Source of the DNA: Stictocephala bisonia
Lineage: Eukaryota; Arthropoda; Insecta; Hemiptera; Membracidae
Length of the DNA stretch: 64,000 nucleotides
Reading direction: 5' to 3'
NCBI GenBank assembly: GCA_035578905.1
Contig: JAQJVL010000542.1
Coordinates: forward strand, 310,001 to 374,000
Shown piece after piece: positions 35,698-47,300 of this stretch. Positions within the stretch are counted from its first letter, which is position 1. Every line of letters begins with the position of its first letter. The notes beneath the pieces were generated by a model that worked only from the letters and a program-made list of their open reading frames with translations, ran no database searches and was not told the DNA's origin. The position numbers were made by a program, and so were the translations under genes.

Positions 35698-36740
35698 AGG
35701 GGTGGATTCAGATAGACATTTTAGGGGGGAACACTACAGAGTACCCCCGTCAAGAACGGCGGGGGGGTTTGGACATTTTGATATTGATTGATATCCGGAA
35801 CAATTTGACCAATTCAGTAAACCAAAATGTTGTTTTTTTATAGCATTTAAAGGTATTAAATGGTCATTTAAAAACTAAACCTCTCACCACTAAGTTTATA
35901 AGTAAGCATAAGCGTTCAAACATTTTTTTTGGTTCCACAAATTTTAAGACAAAAAGTCTGCATTATTAAACAACTTAGTATTTTCACTTATACCTTTATC
36001 AACCAAACTAATCGAGTTGCAATATGAACTTTAATATAAATGCATCCAAAGCACAATAAATTAATGATGCAAGCATTGTAATTTTTTTTTTCACAAAGAA
36101 AAAAAAGTTAGTAGATTCGCTATAAAGCTTTATTGAAATACAAATAAATGTTTTAAACACACATGATATCAAACATATTTGTTAGTCAATGAATCATGGA
36201 ATTTATTCTACTTTAACTTTCTCATTCACATGAGCAAGGTGCAGTAACTGTATAATACACTCAAAGCTTCCAATAAAAATTTAAAAACAACATGGTTCTG
36301 TTCTGTAGCCTGTAGCTGACGAGGATGACTCACCACTGACGGCACGAACGCATTGATGCACACACGCACAACACATTGAGCTACTATACTCACACACAGC
36401 TTTTATCCGTAAAAAAACAGTGTATTTACTATACAAATAAAATAGTTGACATTTATTTTAAACTTATTAAAATGCATTTGAAAGTAATAGATAGATGAAA
36501 CTTTGAATATGCTATTGAGCTTCTTTTTTATTTTGAATTATTTTTTATGAGTGCGCCTGGTTGTGTAATGGCTTAGCTATTTGTTTACTCCCAAATCCAG
36601 AAGTCTGTAAATTCATTCTATTAGCAAAACATTTAAAACATATTACCTTTGAGAAGGAGTATCTAATACAGTATGAACAGTACAAACTGCTTCATTTCTT
36701 TCTCTTAATTTAAATTAAATCGTAAGATAACACAAATCGT
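35698..36740. other. Unassigned insert with hAT-like left end
   Basis: Starts with CACAGGGGTGGATTCAGATA and a GGGGGG block, which resembles a hAT terminus (CAGGGGYGGAT type), and interrupts the BEL/Pao protease. I could not find a matching right end or an 8-bp duplication before the SINE. The rest is AT-rich without coding capacity. Confidence 0.4.
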
Positions 36741-36745
36741 ACGAA

Positions 36746-37046
36746 TTGGTCGGTAGCGTAGTTGGTTCAATCACAGCTTCATAAGCTAAAGGTTCTCAGT
36801 TCGATCCCAATCAGAGTCATAACACATTTTGAGAAGGATCAGCGGGATAAAACCACCGGCTGTTCATTTGTCTTTGGGCTATTAATTAATGACACTTTTC
36901 TAAGGAATGCGGCCTTAGTTTGTAACAATGACTAATTTCGCCCCACATCTAACTAAACACACTCATTCAAAATCCATATTCGTCCATATCTTGACGATCG
37001 GCGTCTTATGAATAAATAAAAAATAAATAAATAAACACTTGAATCA
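36746..37046 (+). repeat. SINE family B, full-length copy with tRNA-Met-like head
   Basis: The head has a perfect pol III A box (TAGCGTAGTTGG) and B box (GTTCGATCC) and an anticodon-like CAT in a stem (GCTTCATAAGC), together closely resembling elongator tRNA-Met. A central body follows (GGCTGTTCATTTGTC, GGGCTATTAATTAATGACAC), then a 3' region ending CGGCGTCTTATGAATAAATA with a (TAAA)n tail. A second copy lies at 52.6 kb in reverse and a 3' fragment at 41.0 kb. Its retroposition would depend on a LINE sharing the 3' end, which I did not identify. Confidence 0.85.
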
Positions 37047-37059
37047 CAGGAAGACTTGT

Positions 37060-38560
37060 GTTTATACACAATAAGTTAGTAGGGGTCGTTTCATTGGTTG
37101 TATGGTATTCTCCAATTTTCTTATAGCAACTACTGGTTTTTTTATACCAAACCTATTCCTAGAGGAGTTAGGATATGTTATCACAACATGTTTATGATCA
37201 CACATAGAGTATAAGTCTTCACTTTGCCGTGTTTAGATATATCAGACTGGTTGAGACAGAGATACAGCATCTAGAGTCCTTGACACATTGAAGTTTCTGC
37301 TCAAGTGACATGTCTCGTGCCTTAAAGCGATTAATCCTGTTATGCAGCTGGTTACAGAAAATACAATACTGTTTAACAACTTGTGTGGTAAGAAGTACCA
37401 GGCCTATTGGTGTCTTAGAAGGAACCTTATTCTGCTCTCTATTATTAAACATTATTTAGTTATCATAGAGAGTCCAAATTTGGTTTTTACCAAAAAAATT
37501 CTCTGTTCATTTTGAACTTCTTTCCTGATAAACTCGTAAAACTTAACAAACCTTTGATCTGCATCTTTGTTCTCATCAGAAATACAACTCCTTTGCAAAG
37601 TACATAAGAACTATTCTGGCATACATGATTCTAATAAAGAGAATAAAAAAGCTGCACATTTTCAGTAGTAATGCCTAGGTTTTTGAGAAACCGTAGGTGG
37701 CATTTTATTTTGTCATACATGTAAATTAGGGAAAACTTGGTTGAACAGTGGTTTCTTATAATCATACCTAACGTCACTAATATACAGTTCGATAAATAGA
37801 TCCTCGCGACCAAACCTTTCTTTTAATGCCTCAGTAGCAGCTTTGTAATTATCTCTATCCTGAGATATAGGACATTTTCCATTAATTCACTACCACTACT
37901 TTGGTTAGGTTTAGTTATTTTCTGTTACGGTAGGTTTGGTTAAGTTAGGCTAAGCTAAGTTATGGTTATGGTAGTGAATTAACGGAACAGATCCCTCAAC
38001 TACTTGCTTTGCTCAGGACCCACTTTCAAAGATTGCAACAATATAAAACATTTATGAAATATTGGAATCTACTCATCCAGGTGGATTTTTTCAAATTGTT
38101 CCCAAAATGGAAGCCAGTTCTTTAAGTTTCCTTCAAACTCCTCAATCTTCATTGGAGGTAGATTAAGCTTATTAAGGTAATTTATACTTACAACACTTCT
38201 GATGTCTTCATCAAGATTTCATCATATGTATTCTTTAATTCTCATTGTACTTTTGCAGACTCATATTTAGAGTCATACTCCCATGTCATTTACCATTTCG
38301 TTTTCCAAATCTTTTCAGAAGCATCCTCATCCATCAATGGTAAATATCTCTTTATCCTTTTCGTGTAGTGATAACTAGCCTGTCTAATATATTAAGTGTG
38401 GCCTTAGCTTCAGTATAGTTCTTTTCAGTCAAATTATTCTGCAGAAGTATTGTTTTGCAACAGTAGTCCTAAGTATTTTCCTCAACTTACTAATTCTCTC
38501 TATACTAACACACTCAGTTACACAATTCAAACATTAGAAGCCTATGATTTTTGCTCCACT
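37060..38560 (-). pseudogene. BEL/Pao gag relic with zinc knuckle region
   Basis: The part near 37,450-37,220 reads QYCIFCNQLHNRINRFKARD and KLQCVKDSRCC, a Pao gag CxxC...H zinc motif. The part near 37,830-37,640 reads ALKERFGREDLFIELYIS, and near 38,150-38,080 FSGNLKDWLPFWEQFE, all typical of Pao gag proteins. Multiple frameshifts and stops break it. The right boundary is a guess. Confidence 0.65.
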
Positions 38561-38984
38561 TTAAAGCACCAAATACAAAGATTAAATGAACAAAATACTA
38601 TTTACCAACAAAATTAATAGCAAAATAATTAATCACACTTACATGTTTCACATACCGTACAGACTTAACTCAAGAATAAAAAAACATAGTCAACAATACA
38701 TTATTTTATCTGACCAAAACATATGTTTTAATATATTTAACTCATTTAGCCAAACCCATAAAATATTTTGACTATTGTTCTTCTTACTTAATTAATTGTA
38801 ACATTTACTATTTATTAATAAGAATCAATTCATCTGGCTCATAAAAACTGCTTTATAACATGTGCAGTGAAAAGTTGTTTAATATTTTGTTTTGCTTAAT
38901 TTGTTTCATGTTAATATCCAAGTTGCTGGGTTATGTAAATCATAAAGTTTTAAACTGTGTGGATAATGACACGCAACTTTTAAT

Positions 38985-39060
38985 AATCTGGGTTGCCGAG
39001 AGGGGTTAAAGGACCTGGGACACATGCCTGTTTCGGGCCCAAATCCCAAATGTTCATTAA
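38985..39060 (+). repeat. tRNA-derived SINE head candidate (tRNA-Leu/Ser-like)
   Basis: TTGCCGAGAGGGGTTAAAGG resembles the A-box region of class II tRNAs (GGCCGAGTGGTTAAGG), and GGCCCAAATCCC about 40 nt later resembles a decayed B box. I could not identify the body or tail. It might also be a decayed tRNA pseudogene. Confidence 0.4.
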
Positions 39061-39649
39061 TAAAAATTAAAATAATGTTTAAAATAGGCCTTTATAATTG
39101 GGCTCGATAGTAAGCGACTTGCATGTTATATTTAGCTCATGTAGGAGTTCCAGCGGCAGAAGTAAATCTCAACCGCTGAACCTCCTTACTTCAAGGACGT
39201 TACTAACTTCTGCTTTCAAGTGTTCAACTTCTACAACAGTGTTTTGTGAACAAAAAAAATGTAATGAACTATACTAGTTTGTTTAGTTGCTATTTATTGT
39301 TTACATTATTACTTATTGTGTTATTTATATTATTAATTGTTATTTGAATACTAAATCATGATTTAATTCTATTGTTCTAAGCTTGATTCATCGGTGTTAA
39401 TCAAACCAACCAATTGTCACTGATGCTAATGAGTAATGAGCGGGGCTTGCTATTGGGCTGCCAGTCTTCCATCTTCGTGCTTGCTATGACACTATCAATA
39501 ATGGGGGAAGAGTAGTTCTGTCTCACTTGCAACACTCTTTGCATCTCACTTGCACCAGTGTGTTGAAAAGGTTGTTTTCTACGCAGCCTATGTACATTCA
39601 TTAAAATATTATGATAATACTAAATCGAAAAGACATTGTAAAATGATTT
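39061..39649. other. Unassigned AT-rich region
   Basis: Contains one minus-strand open frame of 66 codons (39,401-39,601) with no recognised motif. No repeat or exon signal could be supported. Confidence 0.35.
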
Positions 39650-39925
39650 TATTTTCTACTTTACCACTACCATTTTAAATGCAATAGACTTAAATAATTG
39701 AAAGCTTACAAACAATAAATATGCTTCTTATATTACTAATTTTCTTTTCAGTTTTTCTGCCAAAGTCATCTATCATGACATAAAAAAAAACTAAGACCTC
39801 AAAATGTCGTGCTCCATAATAAAAATCATCAAATGGTTCAACCGATCTTCAATCACCACAGATTTCATTTTATTTTGTATGAGAACTATTTTTCTAAAGG
39901 CTCACCCTCATGATACCACAGTTTA
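39650..39925 (-). repeat. Copy 2 of the dispersed repeat also found near 6.5 kb
   Basis: Read on the minus strand it contains TGATGATTTTTATTATGGAG and TATGTCATGATAGATGACTT, aligning with 6500-6835 but without the CAGGGCCGC insertion. The copies are old and AT-rich. Function unknown. Confidence 0.6.
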
Positions 39926-40155
39926 ACAGCTAATTAAGTTACTGTGGTACAGCCAACATTAACTAGACAAACAGTAGGTGTCACGGTGAGGCTCCGTGGT
40001 AGACTGTGACATCACATTTAGAAATCTGGTATAATTATTTTATTAAATAATGGAAACTAAATCTATTAATCGCTTAGAATCTTCCAGCTAAATAGTAGCG
40101 TTTATTTGGAGAACAAAATGACAAAAATCCGACTCCAAAAGGTCCATTCATTTAA

Positions 40156-40877
40156 GGGTGTTCGACTGAAAATTATTTTTGAAATTTTTTTCAGTAAAAT
40201 TATTAGTATTTGTATTTGTAATAAATGTGTAAAAGGAAAAAATTCTACACATTTTCTTTATGGAGATATGGCTGCCCAAAGTGACTAATTTGGAGTTTTT
40301 AGTGCTTAACTCATGAACAAACCGTGTGATATATTTCATTAACATTTTGAGAATATAGTGGACCAAAGGTATAACCAACCTAGTATATAGTAAATCTAAA
40401 AAAAGTGTTGCCAAGTATTTTTCTATAAATAATATTTGTTCAAATTTTGAGTTGAAATTTGTACAATCATCTTTGGCTAAACCCCCCACCCACCCATACT
40501 CGTACAGTGGTAATGACCCACCTGCCCACCCATACACGTACAGTGGTACAGACCCCACCCCGCCCACCCATACACGTACAGTGGTACTGGACCCACCTGC
40601 TTACACATACACATACAGTGGTATTGATATTCATTAATTATAATATTAATATTCATAAAATTCAATAATGCTAGAGTTTACTATAAATGAGGGAGTTATG
40701 ATCATCTGTCGAATTTGCGGGGCGGGGCAGGCTGGGACTATGAGGGGGAGAGAGAGGAGGAGAATATATTGCTTGTTCGTTAGTGAGTCAGGGTCATTAC
40801 TACTTTTAGTGATAATTGCGATACAATCCATAACTAAATTCATTAGAGCGCTAAACTGGGCGCCCGGATGAACACCC
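40156..40877. mobile_element. TTAA-flanked short element (piggyBac-type MITE candidate)
   Basis: The ends GGGTGTTC and GAACACCC are perfect inverted repeats of 8 bp, each directly flanked by TTAA, the target site duplicated by piggyBac-type transposases. The interior has no coding capacity and carries a four-copy minisatellite. The inverted repeat is short, so chance cannot be excluded. A second copy elsewhere in the genome would settle it. Confidence 0.55.
40478..40632 (+). repeat. Minisatellite, about 40-bp unit, four copies
   Basis: Units share CCCACCCATACACGTACAGT followed by GGT and a variable GA-CC segment. Successive copies begin near 40,482, 40,523, 40,564 and 40,600, the last degenerate (ACACATACACATACAGTGGT). 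Open frames on both strands over this tract are repeat translations. Confidence 0.9.
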
Positions 40878-40982
40878 TTAAAACAGCAGTAGTTGAAATG
40901 TAAAAAAATTATCTTGATTGAAAAATACTTTGGGATTTCTTTCTTTATATGGGTTACAATAGTAACATATTGAGGACCCACT

Positions 40983-41105
40983 CTGGATTTATTTATTACT
41001 AAGACGCCGATCACAGAGATAAGGGCAAATATGAGGGCCAAAAGAGTGTAAATGAATAAATGTAGTCATTGTTATTAGCAAAGGTTAATTATTTCTTATA
41101 AAGAG
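40983..41105 (-). repeat. SINE family B, 3' fragment
   Basis: On the minus strand, degraded matches to the 3' part of the SINE at 36.7 kb, ending GTCTTAGTAATAAATAAAT. It contains ACAATGACTACATT and CTTATCTCTGTGATCGGCG. No tRNA head, so 5'-truncated. Confidence 0.65.
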
Positions 41106-41789
41106 CTATTTATCAAAAAGCTTTATTTATCAATATAAATAAAGACAACACCAATGTTTTAGTTAGCTCAGTTTTGTACATTTGAACTGTTTCCATTTTA
41201 AATGGGATGAAACTTTTAGGGTCGGATTTGTGGTATTGTTTTCTCTAATAAATACCTTCCTGTTCTATGATTACAATTAAGTTTTCAACTGTTCTTACCC
41301 ATTTCTCTTACTTAGCACTTAGTAGAGACTGCAGCAGCAGGTCAGCTGTATTGGATTTTCTGATCATATTAAACTCTTCGTAAAGGTCATCGAATCTCCT
41401 ACTCCATACTGATATGTACTCTTTTCTATATCCTCTTGGCTTGAAAACCTAAGCAGTTTGAGGCTTCTGAAGTGATAGCTGTTTTTTATTAATACAGGGA
41501 TGAATCTATTGTTTTGTTCAAGTCTAGTTGTAAAAAATTACGAGCATTATTTAAATTCCACTTAGGCAACGAATACTAATATTTGTACGAAGAACAGCAC
41601 TTATGGTGAAAAGTTAGCCTGTTTTCTTTAGGCAGGATTTAAAGTTTATTAAGTCGTTGGAGGGTGCTCTGCTTGGAGTGCAGCCAGTGCGAAAGAGGAA
41701 AAAAATAGTCAACGATCAGTGCAATGGACAGTTGTCATATATACAGTTTAAGACAAAGACAGAGATATTCCATTCTTAGATACGAGACG
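41106..41789. other. Unassigned intronic-type sequence
   Basis: AT-rich, no coding signal or clear repeat. It lies inside the inferred large intron. Confidence 0.35.
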
Positions 41790-41990
41790 TCAACATAATT
41801 TTGTCCTTATTTTAAGGCGAATATAAATGATTATATGAGTGTGGATGGCCTGTGTAGTCTGGATACTAACTGTGTTCAGGCCATTTATTAATAACCCAAT
41901 AGTCAGGGCAACTAAGGGACCTACAACTTTACGTGAAATCTGAACCACGCAGTATTGGTCTGGTATTCATTTCTCTCCCTACTTAACACC
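41790..41990 (-). repeat. SINE family A, reverse copy
   Basis: On the minus strand the sequence runs CTGCGTGGTTCAGATTTCAC, GTAGGTCCCTTAGTTGCCC, TATTGGGTTATTAATAAATG, CAGTTAGTATCCAGACTACA and TTTATATTCGCCTTAAAATA. This matches the full-length copy in the piggyBac from its B-box-like region to the tail. Divergence suggests it is older than the piggyBac copy. Confidence 0.8.
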
Positions 41991-42853
41991 TGGTGCGAGA
42001 GAGAGGGCTTGAGGTTGAGTGAGAGTGAAGCTATACAAGTTGTCATAGTTCTTTCTGTTTGCTCAGTTTGTCTTCAGACTTCTTGACATTTGTGATGATT
42101 TTTTTGGTTGTAACAGTGACATTATAAATTTGGCTTCACTATAATATAATTAGACCTAGTAGATATCACAAATCACTATAGGCTATAGTTTTCATGTAAA
42201 TAATGCAAAGTAGATTGAAAAAATAATTAATATAAAATTTTGTTAAGTGTACAAACAAAACTAAAAGAAACAGTGAACTGTCTTGTCTTCAGATTTTCAC
42301 TTAAAGATAATGCTTTAATATTTAAGCTTGAATCGTGTACTGTATAACATTATATTAAATTAAAATTGTGGATTTACTTTCTACTGTTTTAAGAAAAAGT
42401 TTAACTGAAATTTTGAGATGTTTGACAATTAAAATTATTATTATATAGAGAGACAAAAACATCTTCTACATGATTTTTTATTTCTAATTAGGTACATTTG
42501 AATTGAACTGAATACTGTAAACGAAGGATTGTTCATTTATTAGACCCGTTTAGATGTACTCATTTCAGTGTGTAAGTTATTGAATTCTCATATTTTTAAA
42601 TACCAATAGAAACAAAACATAATGCTGTATATCATGAGTCCTCATAAAAATTTATTAATTGTATGACAACAATGACATCTTTAGATAAAGATGGAAAGTC
42701 ACTTGCAACTATGAGTTGTTTTTACTTTTACATGCTGTATTGTTATAAAACTGTAATAAATATGATTTGTATAGCGCTTTTGTATGCTTTTCTATTTAAG
42801 GTGATTATGTTTGTACAGTTGGAACTACCTGCATTAGTAAATAATGTTTTCAG
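41991..42853. other. Intronic sequence before the terminal exon
   Basis: AT-rich with no motif of note. It ends in the acceptor AATGTTTTCAG at 42,843-42,853. Confidence 0.4.
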
Positions 42854-42973
42854 GTTGATAAAAGCATTGACAAACTAAAGAAAGCAATGGAAGGCCTAGA
42901 AAGGATTGCTCAGCAAAGAATAAAGAAACAATGGCACGAGATTAAGGAAACTTCAGGAGTAATTAATTCGTAG
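42854..42973 (+). CDS. Putative terminal exon of the coiled-coil host gene
   Basis: The acceptor TTTTCAG is followed by 39 codons and TAG, reading VDKSIDKLKKAMEGLERIAQ then QRIKKQWHEIKETSGVINS. Joined to the 12,778 exon in phase 0, the hydrophobic core positions run 5, 8, 12, 15, 19, 22, 26, 29, 33, 36, an unbroken 3-4 heptad across the junction. That is hard to explain by chance and supports one transcript. The product would end in a basic, glutamine-rich helix. I do not recognise the family; length and style suggest a small subunit of a cytoskeletal, trafficking or kinetochore complex, but that is inference. Upstream exons should lie before 12.7 kb. Confidence 0.65.
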   Translation, partial: VDKSIDKLKKAMEGLERIAQQRIKKQWHEIKETSGVINS

Positions 42974-43760
42974 TATATTGTAGTAGGAATAACTAATGCA
43001 AAATAGGTTTCGTATTTATAAGCACACAATATATTATGAAACATGTTTAGTTAAAGTACCATAGCTAAACAACACTCAACATGAATTATGGTATTTCTCT
43101 GGCAAACCAATGTACAACTCTTTATAAATGTCTATTAGAAATAAAATCACACCAACAGGGAAAACCCTTCTTGAACTCTTTTACTTTATTGGTCTATAAG
43201 TTCATTCAACAGAAAATACACCAAATCATCATGGTTGAAAATCCTGTTTTACATTTCATAATATATTATATTTATATACAATACAATACTTGCTATTACA
43301 ATGTTGATAGTTAAACTATGTTTGAGACAGTCACTCTCAATGGCTTATTTTTAAAATAATATAATGATCAACATATCCTATGAACTAGTGCCACGTATAA
43401 CATTGTCTCTGTTAGTTATATGTTATAATTTGTTACAATACTACTCTGACAGAGGCTTTCTGGTTAGTATTGCGTGAATTTCAATGTACATAAAGATGTT
43501 AAATGTTATAAACTTGATCGATTAAATAAGAGAAATATTTTAAAATAAGACCAAAAAAACTTGTTTTGCCTTTTAAATTCTAGTGTCTTTTTTTGCAAAT
43601 GATGTGTTGGTAGAAATACAAAATAAGTGGATGTCAGTCTATTTATCAAGGAAGCCTTTTTGAATCCCTCTGGTCTGAAGATGGTAAACGTGGTTTACTG
43701 AAATCGATCACTATAATATTTGTACGTTTTGTACTTATATTGCAATAAATTTGTGCTGTT
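42974..43760 (+). other. Likely 3' UTR of the coiled-coil gene with AATAAA
   Basis: No coding signal. The first strong polyadenylation hexamer I noted downstream is AATAAA at 43,744-43,749, just after a hammerhead-like motif. If that motif belongs to an inserted element, the real UTR end could be different. Confidence 0.35.
43675..43709 (+). ncRNA. Hammerhead-ribozyme-like motif, copy 1
   Basis: CTGAAGA is followed by a stem (GGTAAAC / GTTTACT, loop GTG) and then GAAATCGATC. This matches the hammerhead core CUGANGA - stem II - GAAA with a minimal two-pair stem III and a cleavage-site UC. Minimal stem III hammerheads are known in Penelope-like retroelements. One extra U between the CUGAAGA box and stem II departs from the canonical core, so self-cleavage is uncertain. 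Confidence 0.45.
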
Positions 43761-44313
43761 ACATTCACTTGTTTTGAATATAAATACTTTCTCAGTTTTA
43801 CCATATTAAAATTATACTTGAAACAAAATTTAATTTATGACGGATACTATGTACTTAACATTCTTCATCATTAGCATGTACAGAGGTCCAATATTAGACT
43901 TCTGACAAATTCTAAAATGTTGAACAATTTTTAAATGAGTCTTTTAGAAATTTGTGTTGTGGTATGAATGCCTTAGAAATATACCAGATATGATATTCAG
44001 CAAACATTTATATTCATGTATTCAATGTGTTTCCAAAATACATAGAAATGTTTTGAGATTACAGAAATATTTATTGTTCTGAAATACATAAAACAGACAT
44101 TTATTAACTATTAACATTCTTTAAAAATCAGTATTTCATATTTACTTCTTTTTAAATGATACAATAGAAAGTTATAAGTTAAAAATGCTGAAAAGTAATT
44201 TTTAAATGTTATAAAAATATAATAATTTTGTTTTTTTTTAGAAACTAATGGTACTGGTATATGGAAAAATGCATAAATAAGAAAAACATTATACTTTGTA
44301 ATTTTTATAGAAC
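43761..44313. other. Unassigned AT-rich sequence
   Basis: No gene or repeat supported. An acceptor-like TTTTTTTTTAG lies near 44,231-44,241 without a credible exon after it. Confidence 0.35.
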
Positions 44314-44321
44314 AGAAAGTG

Positions 44322-47300
44322 CATGGGCGGAGTTAACCACTGGACGTTGGGGGGGCCACACAGCTAGCATCGATGCAACCAGAGTGATCTTATAGGGGAG
44401 GGGGGGTGTTAAAAAACCGGGGGGCTCTTGGGGACAGTTTGGGGCCGGGGGTGGCTTTAACTTACAAACTCCCTTCCCCCTCGTTACACCACTGACAGTA
44501 GTAACATAAGGACCATTAAATAACAAATCATGTTAATTTTACAAATTTATTAATGCATGATGTATTGAAATATTTTACAGATACACAGTAATTAAAGTAA
44601 ATGAAAGCAATCAAAGCAATGAAAGTAAAAATAATAGGTATATTTACAACATTAAGAGTTTAAGAAAAATACTGGTTTATAAAAAAAAACAATCTTTTAA
44701 CATTTTAAATTATCGGGTTCATTTTCAATACTTGAAACTGAAAGTTTTAGGCCTAGTTTCAAGTAAGGGTTATCTTTCTTCTCACCTTGTTAGAACTGTA
44801 AACATCAACCAAACTCTCTAAGTCCAATTTCTTTGCAACATCAGATTCTGAGTACAGGATCATAAGGTTGTTCATCCTTTCTTGCCCCATAGTACACCGC
44901 AACCAGTTGTGAATCCTCCTCATCGCTGAAAAAGATCTCTCACAGGTGGCACTATTTGATGGCAAGACGAGAGCAATTTTCAGGAGGGTGCTGAAACTTT
45001 TGTATGTCTCTGCGCCGGACATTAATTCAGTTTCCATTAATGCTACTACAATTTCTTTAAGGGAGTTTGTTTGCAGACATATCCCAAGAGCTTTCCACAA
45101 CTCTTCTTAAAACTGCCATTTCTGCCTTCAGCATATTTCTATCAACTCCAGGCATAGAGAACATTTTAATCAATGGTTCAGCTCCAAATTCATCCAACCG
45201 AATAAACTGTTCGCTAGCATTAGCAATTTCCAAGGCTTCGCCGCTGAACCTTCTTTTTAGCTCTTCAGTCAAAATTTCCAGCAAAGGATAGTAAAAGTTA
45301 TGCTTGTACTTATTTTTTTCGAGTCTTTTCTACTCATCAGTTGTATTAGCGAACGTGTCATCTCTGGTTCTCTGTCCTACTGAACTACACACCACAAATT
45401 CGTCTAGGTTTTTTGACATCATTCGCGGTTGTTTTGGCTTAGAGCTACTGCCTGCAACAATGCTGCCATCCCCATTGTTTTGAAAAATCCTTAGATCAAA
45501 TTCTTTACCAAAACTCTTGATGTCTTGCCATTTATTATCCCACGAGACTTTTTTTCGACTGTCAGTTAGCTCCTCGATCACACCCTTAGCAACACTTGCA
45601 CTTTGTGCGATTGATGAGTCAGTGTTCTGTAGAGCTTGGCTTAGTACATTAATCAATGGCAGGCACTGCGAAAACACTGATAAACATACAATAAAATCCA
45701 GTGATGTTATGGATTAAAGCAGACCCTTTGCCTCTGGGTTTTTGGGATTCCTTATGTCAGATACTGTTGCTTTTAGTGCAGAAATAACTGCAGAGTAATT
45801 CCTTTTTACAGATAATACTGAAGTGGCTCTGCATGACCAACGAGTATCACTTAGCCTGTGAAGTTCATGAGGTCCTGGGCTGGTTATGTTTAGTTCTTTT
45901 CTGTGCGATTTTAAACTCAGCATGCATGTCAGGATAGCTGAAATACTGGTACAAACACTGCATAGTGTTAAAAAAATTGCAGCTTAAATCGTTATCTTTG
46001 CAAGCTGCAACTAGAACTAGGTTAACCTTGTGCGCCAAGCAATGGACATACTATTGCAAAAGGGTTACGTTTTTGACAATAGCTTGTAACCCATTCTTTA
46101 TTCCAGACATTACACTGGCTCCATCATAGGCCTGGCCAACCATCACAGCACTTAATCCAAGATCTCCCAATTTTTGAAATATAACATCAGCTAAACAAAG
46201 AGCGGATCTTGAAAGAGAACATCTTCCATGGCTAATTACTCTTTCTTTTATCTTTTGTCCAACTAAATACCGAACGCAAATGCAAAGCTGCTGAGTTCTA
46301 TGGGATTTAGCTTCATCTACCATAAGAGCAAAAAATCCAGAGCTGTTTATTTCATCTACGATAAGTTTCAATACTTCTTTTCTTAATATACACAACAACT
46401 CGTTTTGGACGTCAGGACCTGGTCATGTTAAAATACTTCTTGTATTTTTCTTTGAATTTTTCATCGTATTTGGAAACAAAATCACAAAACTCCAAGAAAT
46501 TTCCTTTGTTGTCGGACATGTCAGACTCATCATGACCCCTTAGGGGTAAACCCTGATTTGACATATATAACAAAATATCGATCAATTTTTTCACATAGTC
46601 TCTGTTTTCTAATAACAATTCTTTGTGAGAGTTAGACAAAAGTGTTGATACAGACTGCGTTGGTTTTCTGTAATCTACCCATTTTGACATAGAAAAAGAA
46701 TGGGCCACACTAGTTGAATGCTTATCTAATTTCTCACCTATTTTCTTCCAATTTCTCATACCCTTTTCAAACGAACAACTCTTCTCTGTTGCTTGAGGGA
46801 AACTGCCTAACAGGCAAAGCAAAAAAACTGCATCTTCGTTTAATGCTGTATTCTACCCAGTCGTACTTTTTGTAGTACAAAAGAGAGAAGTTGCGTTTTC
46901 TACTACCTGGAAAGTCTGAGAGGGGATAATGCTGCAAGACTGGACGAGCTGGTCCACCACAAAGATCACCAAGGTCATTTGATGGAAGCTTAGGCGCAAT
47001 TACAGTCTGTGTTCTTTCATAAGTTGAGGATGTTTGGGGGATGGTTGTCTGTTTACACGTATCACTTATTTCACTTTGCACTTCTAGTTTGTTGACTATA
47101 GTTTTGATGCTTTCATCAACTGTAGGTTTTTGTTCTCTTTGTTTAAAAAAACGAACGAATGTCGGACTTAGTTTCAGTTTGTTTACTCATTGTATACATG
47201 AATACATGCACTGTCTAAGGTAGGTGATGACACTGCACAGTGAACTGACACGATAACACAATGGCGACATGGCGGCGACCTTAGCCATCAGTGTTGCCAA

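Larger units (their letters stand above)
33366..38560 (-). mobile_element. Decayed BEL/Pao LTR retrotransposon with nested insertions
   Basis: On the minus strand, from right to left: Pao-type gag, gag zinc-knuckle region, protease, integrase and post-integrase sequence. The reverse transcriptase and RNase H that should lie between protease and integrase are absent, because only about 150-200 bp separates the two. A Tigger-derived element (33,743-34,769), an unassigned 1-kb insert and a SINE sit inside it. No LTRs were found, and the left end is obscured by the artefact block. Confidence 0.75.

Noticed and set aside
36746..36816. Functional tRNA-Met gene
   Set aside because: Cloverleaf pairing is poor, it continues into a SINE body with a TAAA tail, and a second dispersed copy exists.
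40478..40632. CRISPR-like array
   Set aside because: The repeats are contiguous with no unique spacers, and the genome is eukaryotic.
40452..40668. Overlapping proline/threonine and glycine/tyrosine-rich frames
   Set aside because: They translate a 40-bp minisatellite; no start context or motif supports coding.
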